Assembly (NCBI RefSeq): GCF_036408795.1
Contig: NZ_JAZGJP010000002.1
Span: 1-64,000, forward strand
Length of the DNA stretch: 64,000 bases
Reading direction: 5' to 3'
DNA from: Olsenella_L kribbiana
GTDB lineage: Bacteria; Actinomycetota; Coriobacteriia; Coriobacteriales; Atopobiaceae
This document shows, one piece after another, positions 23,776 to 33,362 of this stretch (within the stretch, counting starts at the first letter, position 1; every line of letters starts with the position of its first letter). The notes under the pieces were generated by a model. The model made no database searches. It saw nothing but the letters and a program-made list of their open reading frames with translations, and was not told where the DNA came from. A program made the translations under genes and the position numbers.

Positions 23776-25560
23776 CTACTCCTTCTCCCAGCCGATCGCG
23801 ACCGGCTTGAGCGACTCGAACAGCGACGGACCATAGTTGGCAAGGTTCTTCTTCGTAACGACTACATCGGGGCCGGAGTAGATGGGGATGAAGGCATAGG
23901 ACTCCTGCGCCTTCTTCTCGGCCTCGTTCATGGCCTTGCTCTGTTCTGCAGGATCCTCGACCGTGACGATCTTGGCAAGCTCGGCGTCGAGCTCGGCGGA
24001 GCCGGCGTGCGTGAAGTTCGAAGCGGACGTGGAGCCGTAGATCTGCGGGGCATTCCACATGTAGGTGTTCGAGGACTGCCAGCCGAACAGCACGATATCC
24101 CAGTCGCCGCTAGTAAGCGTCGTCGAGAACTCGGAGGAAGGCTTCGGTTCGATCTCGATGTCCATGCCGGCATCCTTTGCCATCTTCTGGATGGCTGCAG
24201 CACGGTTCTTCGTCGTGTTGGAGTCGCCGAAGATCGTGAAGCCGAACGTGACCTTTGCACCGTCCTTCGCGTAGTAGCCGTCATCGCCCATCGCATAGCC
24301 AGCATCCTCGAGCGTCTTCTTCGCGGCTGCCGTGCGCTCGTCTGCAGAGTTCAGGCTCTTCACATCGTCCGGGCGGTTGTCCTCATAGCCATCGGCCCAG
24401 TTCGGAACAAGCAGCGATCCCGGCGTCTCCTCGGACCAGTTCACGCCCTGCCAGATGACGCTTCTGACCGTTGCCGGATCGATGCACTGGTAGAGTGCCT
24501 TGCGGACAGCGACCTCGGAGACGACCGGACGGGTCGTGTTGATCTCGATGTTGTAGACGGCCAAGGAGTTCGAGCGGCGGATCGTCGCATCATCCATGGA
24601 CGAGAAGTTCGACAGCATCTCGGAGGAGCCGGACTGAGGCTCGCCCGTGGCGTCGACCTCGCCGTTCTTGAAGGCGTTGTAGAGAGCCTGTGCCTCCATC
24701 TGCTTGTACGTGATCTTGTCGAGCTTGGGCTTATCGCCCCACCAATTCGGATTCGGCACGAAGACGACAGACGTATCGTCGACAGAGTCGATCGTGAACG
24801 GGCCATAGCCCCATTCGGGGTGCGGGTTCACGTTCCAGCCATTCGTGTAGGTGTCGACATTCGTTGCATCGGGATGCATGAACTGGGAGACGATTGGCTC
24901 ATACGGATAGACCGGTTCGGAGAACGTGATCACGGCCTGCTTGGCAGACGTGCCCTGCTCGACAGACTCGATCTTGTCGTAGCCATCGGTCGCAGACGGC
25001 GTATAGGAGTCGTTCTTGCCATTCATCAGGGTCCAGACGGACTGCAGCGCACGGTAGTCGATCGGCGTGCCATCGTTGAACTGTGCCTTGTCGGCGATAT
25101 CGACGGTCACGACGAGCTTGCCGGAGTCCGTGGACGAAGACAGGTTCGAGATGAAGTCGGGATCGGGCGTGAACTTGGAGAGCGTCGCATCGGAGTGCAC
25201 AGTCTCAGGCATATAGAGCAGCCAGTAGTTGTGCATCTCGACCGTATTGCCCTCGACCGACAGATAGTTCCAGTTCGGGCCGACCTCTGCGGCAGGAAGC
25301 ACGAGCTCTCCGCCGTCCTGGACATCATCGTAGTCCTTCGGATTGTTGTAGGTCTTGCCTTCCTCCGGAAGCGGCAGCTGATCGAGCGGCGTTGTTGCCG
25401 GCGAGCCTGCCTGAGGCTCGACATCGGAAGACGCAGAAGATTCCGAAGAGCTGGACGAGCTGCTGCTATTGCCACAGCCAGCAAGGCCGAGCCCTGCTGC
25501 AACGGCTGCAGCCGAGCCAGTGAGCTCCAGGAAGGAGCGACGTGAAAGACTGCTAGACAT
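23776..25560 (-). CDS. Oligopeptide-type ABC transporter substrate-binding lipoprotein (1)
   Basis: The 594-aa protein is an SBP family 5 (OppA/DppA) receptor. The N-terminus combines a twin-arginine motif (SRRSFLEL) and a lipobox (LAGC, Cys about residue 29), so it is probably exported by Tat and anchored as a lipoprotein, followed by a Ser-rich linker. It closely resembles the next gene upstream (25737-27518) throughout. The ribosome site AAAGGGGAG precedes the ATG. It is the last gene of the opp locus; a separate promoter is likely because of the hairpin between the paralogues. Confidence 0.93.
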   Translation of the reverse strand: MSSSLSRRSFLELTGSAAAVAAGLGLAGCGNSSSSSSSSESSASSDVEPQAGSPATTPLDQLPLPEEGKTYNNPKDYDDVQDGGELVLPAAEVGPNWNYLSVEGNTVEMHNYWLLYMPETVHSDATLSKFTPDPDFISNLSSSTDSGKLVVTVDIADKAQFNDGTPIDYRALQSVWTLMNGKNDSYTPSATDGYDKIESVEQGTSAKQAVITFSEPVYPYEPIVSQFMHPDATNVDTYTNGWNVNPHPEWGYGPFTIDSVDDTSVVFVPNPNWWGDKPKLDKITYKQMEAQALYNAFKNGEVDATGEPQSGSSEMLSNFSSMDDATIRRSNSLAVYNIEINTTRPVVSEVAVRKALYQCIDPATVRSVIWQGVNWSEETPGSLLVPNWADGYEDNRPDDVKSLNSADERTAAAKKTLEDAGYAMGDDGYYAKDGAKVTFGFTIFGDSNTTKNRAAAIQKMAKDAGMDIEIEPKPSSEFSTTLTSGDWDIVLFGWQSSNTYMWNAPQIYGSTSASNFTHAGSAELDAELAKIVTVEDPAEQSKAMNEAEKKAQESYAFIPIYSGPDVVVTKKNLANYGPSLFESLKPVAIGWEKE

Positions 25561-25663
25561 ATTCTCCCCTTTGATAGATGGCTAACAGGTGCATCTACCA
25601 TAGCCCAAAAGCTGGAAAATATGTTTCCTTCGTGTAAATGGTGTCAAAATTTAAGGGCGAAGG

Positions 25664-25682
25664 GCGGCAGGCTGCCGCCCGC
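25664..25682 (-). terminator. Hairpin after the second binding-protein gene
   Basis: A GC-rich inverted repeat (GGGCGGCAG / CTGCCGCCC) is followed on the minus strand after a few bases by AAATTTT. It may terminate or attenuate transcription between the two SBP genes. Confidence 0.5.
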
Positions 25683-25736
25683 CATCACCTTCGCCCCTGC
25701 AAAAAGCCTGTCTATTCAGCTAGAAGGTCTCAGCCC

Positions 25737-27518
25737 TTATGCTTCCCAGCCGAGGTTCTTTGCCTGGAACGTCTCGAAGAGCGCGGGACCGAAGTTCGCA
25801 AGCGTCGCCTTCGTGACGATCACATCCGGGCCAGAGAACAGCGGCAGGAAGGCGTAGGACTGGAGTGCCTTCTTCTCTGCCTCGTTCAGAGCCTTCTTCT
25901 GCTCCGTCGGATCCTCGATGGTGATGACCTTCGCAAGCTCTGCGTCGAGCTCTGCCGTGCCGTACTGCGTGAAGTTCGAAGAGGACGTCGAGCCATAGAT
26001 CTGCGGGGCATTCCAGACATAGGTCGTGGAGGAAGACCAGCCGAACAGGCAGATATCCCAGTTGCCGCTCGTCAGCGTCGTCGAGAACTCGGAAGCGGGC
26101 TTCGCGTCGATCTCGACGTCGATGCCGGCGTTCTTTGCCATCGTCTGGATGGCGGCAGCACGGTTCTTGACAGTATTGGAGTCGCCGAATGTCGTGAAGG
26201 AGAAGGAGACCTTCGTGCCGTCCTTGGCATAGAAGCCGTCGTCGCCCATCGTGTAGCCGGCATCCTCGAGGGTCTTCTTTGCCGCAGACGTGCGCTCGTC
26301 GGACTTGAGCGAGTAGACATCGTCCGGCATGTTGTTCTCATAGCCATCAGCCCAGCTCGGAACGAGAAGGGATCCCGGCGTCTCCTCATCCCAGTTCACG
26401 CCCTGCCACACGACCGCACGGATCGTGGACGGATCGCACGACTGGCAGAAGGCCTTGCGGACGGCGATGTCGGAAAGGACACCGCGTGCCGTGTTGATCT
26501 CGATGCAGGCGACAGAGAGGGAGTCGGCGCGACGCACCGTGGCGTCGTCCATCGACGTGAAGTTCGAGAGCATCTCGGCAGAGCCAGAAGCGGCAGTGCC
26601 CGTGCAGTCCACCTCGCCGTTCTTGAAGGCGTTGAAGAGCGCCTGGGAGTCCATCTGCTTGTACTGGACGGAGTCGAGCATCGGCGCCTCGCCCCACCAG
26701 TTGGGGTTCGGTACGAACGTGACCTGCGTCTCGTCGACGGAATCGACCGTGAACGGGCCATAGCCCCACTCGGCATGCGGGTTGTTGTTCCAGGACAGAT
26801 ACTTCTCCGGATCCGTTCCGTCAGGATGCAGGATCTGGGAGACGATCGGCTCGTACGGATAGACCGGCTCGGAGAACGTGATTACAGCCTGCTTGTCGGA
26901 GCTGCCGCGCTCGACGGACTCGACCTTGTCGTAGCCATCGGTGGCAGCCGGCATATACTTGTCGGACTTGCCGTTCATGACAGTCCAGACAGCAGCAAGG
27001 GCACGGTAGTCGATCGGCGTGCCATCGTTGAACTGCGCCTTCTCGTTGAAGTCGACAGTCACGACGAGCTTGCCGGAATCCGTGGACGACGAGATGTTCG
27101 TGATGAAGTTCGGGTCGGGCGTGAACTTCGTGAGCGTTGCATCGGCAAGCACGATGTCAGGCATGTAGTACATCCAGTACGTATGCATCTCGACCGTGTT
27201 GCCTTCGGTGGAGTAGTAGTTCCAGTTCGGTCCGACCTCGCCTGCGGGGATGACGACAGTGCCGCCCTGCTTCATCTCGGAGCGGTCCTTCGGGTTGGTG
27301 TAGACCTGGCCCTTCTCAGGAAGCGGCAGCTGGTCGGGCGACGTGGTGGCCGGAGAGCCGTTCTGGGGCTCGGTGCCGGTGTCGGTGGCCGTGGTGCCAT
27401 CCTTCGTGGAGCCCGTGCTGCCAGAATTGCCGCAAGCGGCAAGGCCGAGGCCTGCCACAGCAGCTGTGGCGCCCGAAAGCTTCAGGAATGAGCGGCGGGA
27501 TACGTTGTCGTAAAGCAT
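25737..27518 (-). CDS. Oligopeptide-type ABC transporter substrate-binding lipoprotein (2)
   Basis: The 593-aa SBP family 5 protein has a twin-arginine motif (SRRSFLKL), lipobox LAAC and a polar linker. By eye it is identical to the neighbouring paralogue at well over half of aligned positions, including the shared WNAPQIYGSTS segment, which points to a tandem duplication with ligand diversification. ATG 27518 is chosen because GGGGAG lies 5-6 nt upstream and the Tat motif then sits at the N-terminus. Its own upstream region is AT-rich. Confidence 0.93.
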   Translation of the reverse strand: MLYDNVSRRSFLKLSGATAAVAGLGLAACGNSGSTGSTKDGTTATDTGTEPQNGSPATTSPDQLPLPEKGQVYTNPKDRSEMKQGGTVVIPAGEVGPNWNYYSTEGNTVEMHTYWMYYMPDIVLADATLTKFTPDPNFITNISSSTDSGKLVVTVDFNEKAQFNDGTPIDYRALAAVWTVMNGKSDKYMPAATDGYDKVESVERGSSDKQAVITFSEPVYPYEPIVSQILHPDGTDPEKYLSWNNNPHAEWGYGPFTVDSVDETQVTFVPNPNWWGEAPMLDSVQYKQMDSQALFNAFKNGEVDCTGTAASGSAEMLSNFTSMDDATVRRADSLSVACIEINTARGVLSDIAVRKAFCQSCDPSTIRAVVWQGVNWDEETPGSLLVPSWADGYENNMPDDVYSLKSDERTSAAKKTLEDAGYTMGDDGFYAKDGTKVSFSFTTFGDSNTVKNRAAAIQTMAKNAGIDVEIDAKPASEFSTTLTSGNWDICLFGWSSSTTYVWNAPQIYGSTSSSNFTQYGTAELDAELAKVITIEDPTEQKKALNEAEKKALQSYAFLPLFSGPDVIVTKATLANFGPALFETFQAKNLGWEA

Positions 27519-27837
27519 GTTTCTCCCCTGTTCGCTGGAAGACTGCATTACTGAGCAGTCTTTGATGAATCCCAACTTTTCTTAGGATACTGTATCCATG
27601 CTCTATAGCCAACGAATTTTTATTTCCGAAACATTGCAGATTATGAGCGCTGATTTTACAGACCCGTATTCGCTTAATTTCTCTTCATACATTTCATCCT
27701 GCTCTTTCATTTTCTGCATATATTTCTCCAAGGCTCATTTCAGTCTTCAGAAATCGGTCCGTTTGGACTCTTCTCTGGCATTTTGCATATATCAACCTAT
27801 TAACTGCATATTGCATGCATACATGCAGATAGAGAAA
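27519..27837. other. AT-rich leader region of the binding-protein gene
   Basis: About 320 bp of markedly AT-rich DNA in an otherwise GC-rich window, with several TATA/TGCATA-like boxes and repeated GCATAT/ATGCAT motifs near 27783-27826. I see no gene; a 91-codon plus-strand frame lacks a ribosome site. It probably holds the promoter and regulatory sites for the SBP genes. Confidence 0.5.
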
Positions 27838-27868
27838 GAGGCGGCCTGCCCGATGGGAAGGCCGCCTC
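27838..27868 (-). terminator. Terminator of the oppBC-DF unit
   Basis: Stem GAGGCGGCC (27838-27846) / GGCCGCCTC (27860-27868) followed on the minus strand by TTTCTCT, 22 bp after the preceding stop. Confidence 0.75.
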
Positions 27869-27890
27869 TGTAAGGACATTTCCGGATGAT

Positions 27891-29909
27891 CTAGAGCTTC
27901 GTCGGAAGCAGGGACTCTGCCGGAACGAGCTTGCCGTCCTGATAGACAAGACGCTTACGCGTGCGCTCGATCTGCGGGTCCGGGATGGGGATGGCGGAGA
28001 GCAGCGCCTGCGTATAGGGATCTTTCGGATGCGTATAGACATCCTCGGTCTCGCCGTATTCCACGATCTTGCCGAGGTGCATGACAGCGACCGTATCGGA
28101 GATGTGGCGGATGACCGCGAGGTCATGGGCAACGAAGAGATAGGAGATCTTGAGCTCTGCCTGCAGGTCCTCGAGCAGGTTGATGATGCCGGCCTGAATC
28201 GAGACGTCGAGCGAGGCAATCGGCTCGTCGAGGAGCAGGATCTTCGGATTCGTGGCAAGAGCGCGGGCGATTGCGATACGCTGGCGCTGGCCGCCCGAGA
28301 ACTGGGATGGGAAACGGTCGACGTAGTCGGGATTGATGCCGACAAGGTACATGAGCTCGCCGATGCGCTTGTTGATCTTCGCATCATCCCAGTGCTGGGC
28401 CTTGAGCGGCTCTGCCAGGACGTCGTAGATCGGCATCCTCGGGTCGAGGGAGCTCATCGGGTCCTGGAAGATGACCTGGAGGTTCTTCCTGAGCTCGCGC
28501 CTCTCGCGGTTGTTCTTGATGTCGGCAATGTTCTTGCCGAGAACCGTGATCGAGCCGCCCTCGGGCTTCATGAGCTCCATGATCTGCGTCAGCGTCGTCG
28601 ACTTGCCGGAGCCGGACTCTCCGACGAGCGCCATGGTCTCGCCCTCATGGATCTTGAACGACACATGGTCCACTGCCGTCATGGTTCCCTTGTTCCTGCG
28701 GATGAGACCTTTGCTCTGGATCGGGAAGGTCTTCACGAGGTCCTTGACCTCAAGCACGATCGGCCTCTGGTCGCGCGGCACGTCTGCCCACTTGGCAGGC
28801 AGCGGCTCGAGCTCCGGGTACACATCCTGGTAGGTCATGTGCTTGTCGCGAATCTCAGCAAGCCTATGGCAGGAGACGAGGTGTCCCTCCTCTGCCGCAA
28901 ACGGCTCGAGCTTCGGCTCTATTCTGTGGCACTTCTCCTGTGCCATCGGGCACCTCGGAGAGAACGGGCAGCCGGAAGGGATGGCAGCAAGCGAAGGCGG
29001 ATTGCCCTTGATCGGGACAAGCCTGTGCTCTGCGGCCACATGAGGCTGCGGCACGGCACCGAGAAGGCCCATCGTATACGGCTGTGCCGGGCTCGCGAAG
29101 AGCGTATCGACCGAGGCGCGCTCGACAGCAGCGCCTGCATACATGACCATGATGTCGTCGGCAATGCCGGCAACGACGCCGAGGTCGTGGGTGATGATAA
29201 CGACAGCGGCGCCCGTCTCCTTCTGTGCGACCTTGAGGACATCCAGGATCTGTGCCTGAATCGTCACATCGAGAGCCGTCGTCGGCTCGTCGGCGATGAT
29301 GATCTCGGGGTTGTTCGCGATTGCGATAGCAATGACGACACGCTGGCGCATGCCACCGGAGAACTCGTGCGGATACGCATCGAGACGGTCCTCAGGATCG
29401 GTGATGCCGACAAGCGTGAGGAGCTCGACGCAGCGCTTGTGCACGTCCTCCTTGCTCATCTTCGGGTTGTGGATGAGAAGGGCCTCTGCGAGCTGGTCAC
29501 CGATGGAGAACATCGGCGTGAGAGCGCTCAGAGGGTCCTGGAACACCATGGAGATCCTGGAGCCACGGAGCTTCGACATCTCCTCGTCGGTCTTGCCGAG
29601 CAGCTCCTCTCCCTTGAGCTTGACCGAGCCCTCGACATGCGCATTGTCGTCGAGAAGGCCGATCAGTGAAAGTGCCGTGACAGACTTGCCGGAGCCGGAC
29701 TCGCCGACGATGCCGAGTGTGCGACCGCCCCAGAGATCGAAGTTCACGCCGCGGACGGCGTCGACACGGCCTGCCTCGGTCGCGAACGACACGCGCAGGT
29801 CTCTGACCGAGAGCACCGGGTCTCCTGTGGGCGCACCCTTCGGGCCCTTGCTCTCGAGCATCTCATAGGCAAGGACCTCGTCCTTGACCTGGTTCTTGTT
29901 ATCAGTCAT
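27891..29909 (-). CDS. Oligopeptide ABC transporter, fused dual ATPase (OppD-OppF type)
   Basis: The 672-aa cytosolic protein contains two complete OppD/OppF-class ATPases in tandem. The first (about 25-350) has Walker A GESGSGKSV, signature FSGGMRQRV and Walker B IIADEPTTALD, then the Opp-specific C-terminal cysteine region (PFSPRCPMAQEKC). The second (about 385-660) has GESGSGKST, FSGGQRQRI and ILLDEPIASLD. Fusion removes the need to assemble two ATPase subunits. The ribosome site AGGAG precedes the start, and the permease gene ends 15 bp upstream. Confidence 0.95.
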   Translation of the reverse strand: MTDNKNQVKDEVLAYEMLESKGPKGAPTGDPVLSVRDLRVSFATEAGRVDAVRGVNFDLWGGRTLGIVGESGSGKSVTALSLIGLLDDNAHVEGSVKLKGEELLGKTDEEMSKLRGSRISMVFQDPLSALTPMFSIGDQLAEALLIHNPKMSKEDVHKRCVELLTLVGITDPEDRLDAYPHEFSGGMRQRVVIAIAIANNPEIIIADEPTTALDVTIQAQILDVLKVAQKETGAAVVIITHDLGVVAGIADDIMVMYAGAAVERASVDTLFASPAQPYTMGLLGAVPQPHVAAEHRLVPIKGNPPSLAAIPSGCPFSPRCPMAQEKCHRIEPKLEPFAAEEGHLVSCHRLAEIRDKHMTYQDVYPELEPLPAKWADVPRDQRPIVLEVKDLVKTFPIQSKGLIRRNKGTMTAVDHVSFKIHEGETMALVGESGSGKSTTLTQIMELMKPEGGSITVLGKNIADIKNNRERRELRKNLQVIFQDPMSSLDPRMPIYDVLAEPLKAQHWDDAKINKRIGELMYLVGINPDYVDRFPSQFSGGQRQRIAIARALATNPKILLLDEPIASLDVSIQAGIINLLEDLQAELKISYLFVAHDLAVIRHISDTVAVMHLGKIVEYGETEDVYTHPKDPYTQALLSAIPIPDPQIERTRKRLVYQDGKLVPAESLLPTKL

Positions 29910-29924
29910 AAGACAGCTCCTGCT

Positions 29925-30953
29925 CTAGTGCAGCTCGATGGTCTGGGCTTCGGCGTCGGCGTTCTCCTGCTCGTCCTTCTTCTCGTCTTCCTGGTCGCCG
30001 ACAGAGCCAGCGGCGCGGGAGTAGGGGTCGAAGGCATCGCGGAGGCCATCGCCAATGAGCTGCATGCTCACGCACAGGACAATCAGCACGGCCGACGGAA
30101 TCAGGACGATCCAGGGAGCCGACAGCATGGCAGAGGAGCCCTGGGAGAGAAGGTAGCCCAGAGAGGTATCCGGAGCCTTGATGCCGAGGCCGAGGAACGA
30201 GTAGGCCGTCTCGGAGTTGATGCCGGAGATGACGCCGAGGACGGTGTCGATGATGAGGATGGAGCCGAGGTTCGGGATCAGGTGGCGCACGATGATCTTG
30301 AAGGACGGCACACCCATGTATTTCGCAGCACGGACATAGTCACGCTCGCGCAGGGACAGTGCCATGGTTCTGAGCGTACGTGCATAGCCGATCCAGCCGA
30401 AGGCCGTGAGGCCGACGATGAGCATGATCCAGCCCTGCGTGCCGGAAGAGGCACGCACGATCATTGCAACAAGAAGGAAAGACGGGATGACAAGGAGCAT
30501 GTCGAGAAGCCACATGCCAACCTTCTCGCCCCAGCCGCGCATATAGGCGATAGCGGTACCGACCGTAGCAGCGATGACCGTCGTCAGAAGCGAATAGGTG
30601 ATGCCGATGACAAGGGAGCGGCCAAGGCCATGCACGACGCAGGCGAAGAGATCGAAGCCACCGCCATCCGTGCCGAACCAATGGCGTGCATTCGGCGCGA
30701 CGTTCAAGGCCGTGAAGTCAGGCTCCGTGTAGTCGAAGGCACAGATGAAGGGGCCGAAGATGGCAATCAGGATCATGATGATGAGGATGATGAGGCCAAT
30801 CACAGCCGAGCGCTGGCGGAAGAAGCGCCTTGCGATCAGGCGCGAATACGTGATGCGCTTGACCTCGGTCGGACCCTGGGAATCTGCCTGGAGTTCGAGC
30901 TGGGCATTGGTGAGCCTGCCCTCTTCCTGAGGAGTGTTGTTCTGCTCTTCCAT
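29925..30953 (-). CDS. Oligopeptide ABC transporter permease, OppC type
   Basis: The 342-aa permease has a cytosolic N-terminus, a first helix (VIGLIILIIMILIAIFGPF), a large extracellular loop, then five helices with the EAA-type loop (LRERDYVRAAKYMGV). It ends with a charged acidic tail. The second ATG (30953) is chosen because AAGGAG is 6 nt upstream of it but abuts the first ATG at 30959. The upstream oppB-type gene ends within this ribosome site, so translation is coupled. Confidence 0.93.
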   Translation of the reverse strand: MEEQNNTPQEEGRLTNAQLELQADSQGPTEVKRITYSRLIARRFFRQRSAVIGLIILIIMILIAIFGPFICAFDYTEPDFTALNVAPNARHWFGTDGGGFDLFACVVHGLGRSLVIGITYSLLTTVIAATVGTAIAYMRGWGEKVGMWLLDMLLVIPSFLLVAMIVRASSGTQGWIMLIVGLTAFGWIGYARTLRTMALSLRERDYVRAAKYMGVPSFKIIVRHLIPNLGSILIIDTVLGVISGINSETAYSFLGLGIKAPDTSLGYLLSQGSSAMLSAPWIVLIPSAVLIVLCVSMQLIGDGLRDAFDPYSRAAGSVGDQEDEKKDEQENADAEAQTIELH

Positions 30954-30963
30954 TGCCATCTCC

Positions 30964-31956
30964 TTAGCTCATCTTGATGCGCGGATCGAGGGCAGCCGCA
31001 AAGAGGTCTGCCATCAGAGCGCCCACGAGGGTGCAGGCACCCGAGAAGGCGGCAACGGCAACCGCGCCATTGATATTGTTGTTGTTGATGCAGTTGATGA
31101 AGTATTCACCTAGGCCATGGATGGCGAAGATCTTTTCCGTCATGACGGCGCCGGTGAAGATGGAGGCAATGGAGAAAGCGACCTGGACGGAGGTCGGGAT
31201 CAGAGAAGCGCGCAGGGCATGCTTCCTGATGGCCTGCTTCTTCGTGAGGCCCTTGGCACGTGCCGTGCGCACATAGTCGGCGTGCATCTCATCCAAGAGG
31301 TACGTACGCTGGCTCAGGTGGTAGCCGACCGCCGAGATGATCGTGAGGACGATCGTCGGCAGAAGAATGTGCTGCAGGAAATCGATGAATGCCAGGAACA
31401 TGTTGTCGCCGGCATAGCTCGAAAGACCCGTGACATAGAAGACGCGGGCTCCCGTCTGCTGGTTGATCTCGATTGCGAAGAAGACGACAAGAATGGCCAG
31501 AACGACCGTAGGTATGACCATGAAGACGGAGGCAAGCCCGCTCCAGAATCTATCCTGCCACAGGTATTGCCGCTGTGCCGTGTAGACGCCGAGCGAGACG
31601 CCGATAGCGATGGAGAGCACCGTCGCGAGCGTCATGAGCTCGACCGAAGCACTGATTCTGCCTGCAATCTGGGAGTTGACGGAATCGCCGTCAGGAGACA
31701 TGCCCCAATCCCACTGGGTGAGGATGCCGCCGAGCCAGCGCTGATAGCGCTCGAGCACCGGCGTCTTGTCGTTCAGGTTCGTGCGGTCGAGCGACGCCTC
31801 GATGGAGTCCTGCGGAGGACGCGGCGTCTTCGACTCGAAGTTCGAGCGCGGACTCATGAACGCGCAGGCGAGGAAATACGTCAGCGAAGTCGCGACAAAG
31901 ATCATCACGATGTAGCTGAGGATCCTCTTGGTGATGTACCAGATGAATCGTGCCAT
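30964..31956 (-). CDS. Oligopeptide ABC transporter permease, OppB type
   Basis: This 330-aa permease starts MARFIWYITKRILSYI, has an extracellular domain after helix 1 and the EAA-type loop LLDEMHADYVRTARAKGL before helix 5. It is the first gene of the opp operon (B, C, DF, then the SBPs). ATG 31956 has AAGGAG upstream; longer versions add a non-membrane tail without a ribosome site. In place of the usual DLRLG-type proximal segment, the helix-proximal loop reads TQWDWGMSPDGDS. Confidence 0.93.
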   Translation of the reverse strand: MARFIWYITKRILSYIVMIFVATSLTYFLACAFMSPRSNFESKTPRPPQDSIEASLDRTNLNDKTPVLERYQRWLGGILTQWDWGMSPDGDSVNSQIAGRISASVELMTLATVLSIAIGVSLGVYTAQRQYLWQDRFWSGLASVFMVIPTVVLAILVVFFAIEINQQTGARVFYVTGLSSYAGDNMFLAFIDFLQHILLPTIVLTIISAVGYHLSQRTYLLDEMHADYVRTARAKGLTKKQAIRKHALRASLIPTSVQVAFSIASIFTGAVMTEKIFAIHGLGEYFINCINNNNINGAVAVAAFSGACTLVGALMADLFAAALDPRIKMS

Positions 31957-32165
31957 GGACCTTCTCCTTAGCCACCTGTCCTGAGACAGGCTACGGTATG
32001 GCAAGCCTACAAGATGTGCCTCTGCCGGACGCATAGTCACGTTCCAGCATCATGCAAGCTTACACTGTATCACGGTGCAGCACATTTCTTGCATGTTTCA
32101 TGCAATTGTCCATGGACGGCGCATAAATTCTGATGCAGTTGCCGAAGCATCCGTACATGCCGGAG

Positions 32166-32198
32166 CAAAAAAATGCCCGGCACCGAAGTGCCAGGCAT
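32166..32198 (-). terminator. Rho-independent terminator of tpiA-secG
   Basis: Stem GCCTGGCAC / GTGCCGGGC (one G-T pair) with loop TTCG on the minus strand, followed by seven T, about 25 bp after the secG stop. Confidence 0.9.
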
Positions 32199-32221
32199 GA
32201 GGAAGGGCTTGCTATGAGAGC

Positions 32222-32470
32222 TTAGATCGTGCCGAGCGGGAACGTCAGTGCCATGATCAGCACGCAGGCAATGAAGACAAGAGACGTGATGACCGTGAGC
32301 CTGTCGAGGTTCTTCTCCCAGATGCCGGAACCGGCAGAGGCATTGTACATGGAAGAAGCGATGAGCTCGGAGACACCCGTTCCCTTGCCGGAATGCATGA
32401 GGATGAGGATGCAGGTCGCAATGCCAGACAGGAACAGAAGCACCACGAGGATGATGTTGAGGACGCTCAC
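32222..32470 (-). CDS. secG: Preprotein translocase subunit SecG
   Basis: The 82-aa protein has two membrane helices (LNIILVVLLFLSGIATCILILM and VITSLVFIACVLIMALTF) joined by the conserved SGKGTGVSELIASS-type loop that marks SecG. It is part of the SecYEG channel. A GTG at 32470 is chosen as start because AAAGG lies 8 nt upstream; a GTG at 32488 is inside the ribosome-site region. It follows tpiA at a short distance, an arrangement seen in many Gram-positive genomes. Confidence 0.93.
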   Translation of the reverse strand: MSVLNIILVVLLFLSGIATCILILMHSGKGTGVSELIASSMYNASAGSGIWEKNLDRLTVITSLVFIACVLIMALTFPLGTI

Positions 32471-32597
32471 GGATATCGCCTTTCCCACGTGCCGCCATGC
32501 AGCACATCAATATTCAACGATTGATAAGTGTAACACAGAAGCGCTCCCCCACCACTGGAAGGCAAGGGAGCGCCAGAAATGCTACATGCAGCAGATG

Positions 32598-33362
32598 CTA
32601 CATCGCAGCCTTCACCATAGCGGCGAAGGAGTCGGCCTTGAGCGATGCGCCGCCGACAAGTGCGCCGTCGACATCCTCCTTCTCGAGGAAGCCAGCCACG
32701 TTGTTCGGCTTTGCAGAACCGCCGTAGAGGACGCGGATGCCGTCTGCCGTCTCCTGGCCGAAGATCTCGGCGAGGGTCTTGCGGATAGCGCCGCAGACTT
32801 CTTGGGCGTCGTCAGCCGTAGCGGTCTTTCCGGTGCCGATCGCCCAGATCGGCTCGTACGCGACAACGTACTTCGAAGGATCGGTGATCTCGAGACCCTC
32901 GGTGTCCTTCTTGATCTGGTCGACGACGAACTCGACGTGCTTGCCGGCCTCGCGGACCTCAAGCGGCTCGCCGCAGCAGCTGATGGGGACGATGCCGTGG
33001 GCCATCAGGGCCTTGGCCTTCTTGTTGATCTCCTCATCGGTCTCGTGGAAGTAGCCACGGCGCTCGGAATGGCCGATGATGCAGTACGTCGCGCCGACGT
33101 TCGTCAGCATATCGGGAGCGGTCTCTCCGGTGTAGGCGCCGGACTCCTCCCAGTAGACGTTCTGTGCGCCGAGTGCAAACGGTGCCTTCTTCTGCTCGAT
33201 GACCTCAGAGACACCCTTGAGATCGACTGCCGGCGGGCAGACGACGACGTCGACAGAGCCCGTGCCATCCTTGAGCTCGGAAGCGAGACCCTCGGCGAGC
33301 TCGACGCCCTCCGTATAGGTCTTGTTCATCTTCCAGTTGCCCGCAATCATCCTGTTACGCAT
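32598..33362 (-). CDS. tpiA: Triosephosphate isomerase
   Basis: The 254-aa TIM barrel interconverts dihydroxyacetone phosphate and glyceraldehyde-3-phosphate. Catalytic residues are visible: Lys in GNWKMN, His in IIGHSERR and Glu in AYEPIWAIGTGK, plus the phosphate-binding VLYGGSAKP. The start overlaps the pgk stop (ATGCGTAA), giving translational coupling. GGAGG lies upstream. Confidence 0.97.
   Translation of the reverse strand: MRNRMIAGNWKMNKTYTEGVELAEGLASELKDGTGSVDVVVCPPAVDLKGVSEVIEQKKAPFALGAQNVYWEESGAYTGETAPDMLTNVGATYCIIGHSERRGYFHETDEEINKKAKALMAHGIVPISCCGEPLEVREAGKHVEFVVDQIKKDTEGLEITDPSKYVVAYEPIWAIGTGKTATADDAQEVCGAIRKTLAEIFGQETADGIRVLYGGSAKPNNVAGFLEKEDVDGALVGGASLKADSFAAMVKAAM

Noticed and set aside
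23752..25545. 597-codon plus-strand frame opposite the first binding-protein gene
   Set aside because: Shadow of the SBP gene; similar long antisense frames occur opposite every long minus-strand gene in this window.
27598..27873. 91-codon plus-strand ORF in the AT-rich region
   Set aside because: No ribosome site, low-complexity Ser/Phe/Ile composition, and it runs into a terminator; better explained as non-coding leader DNA.
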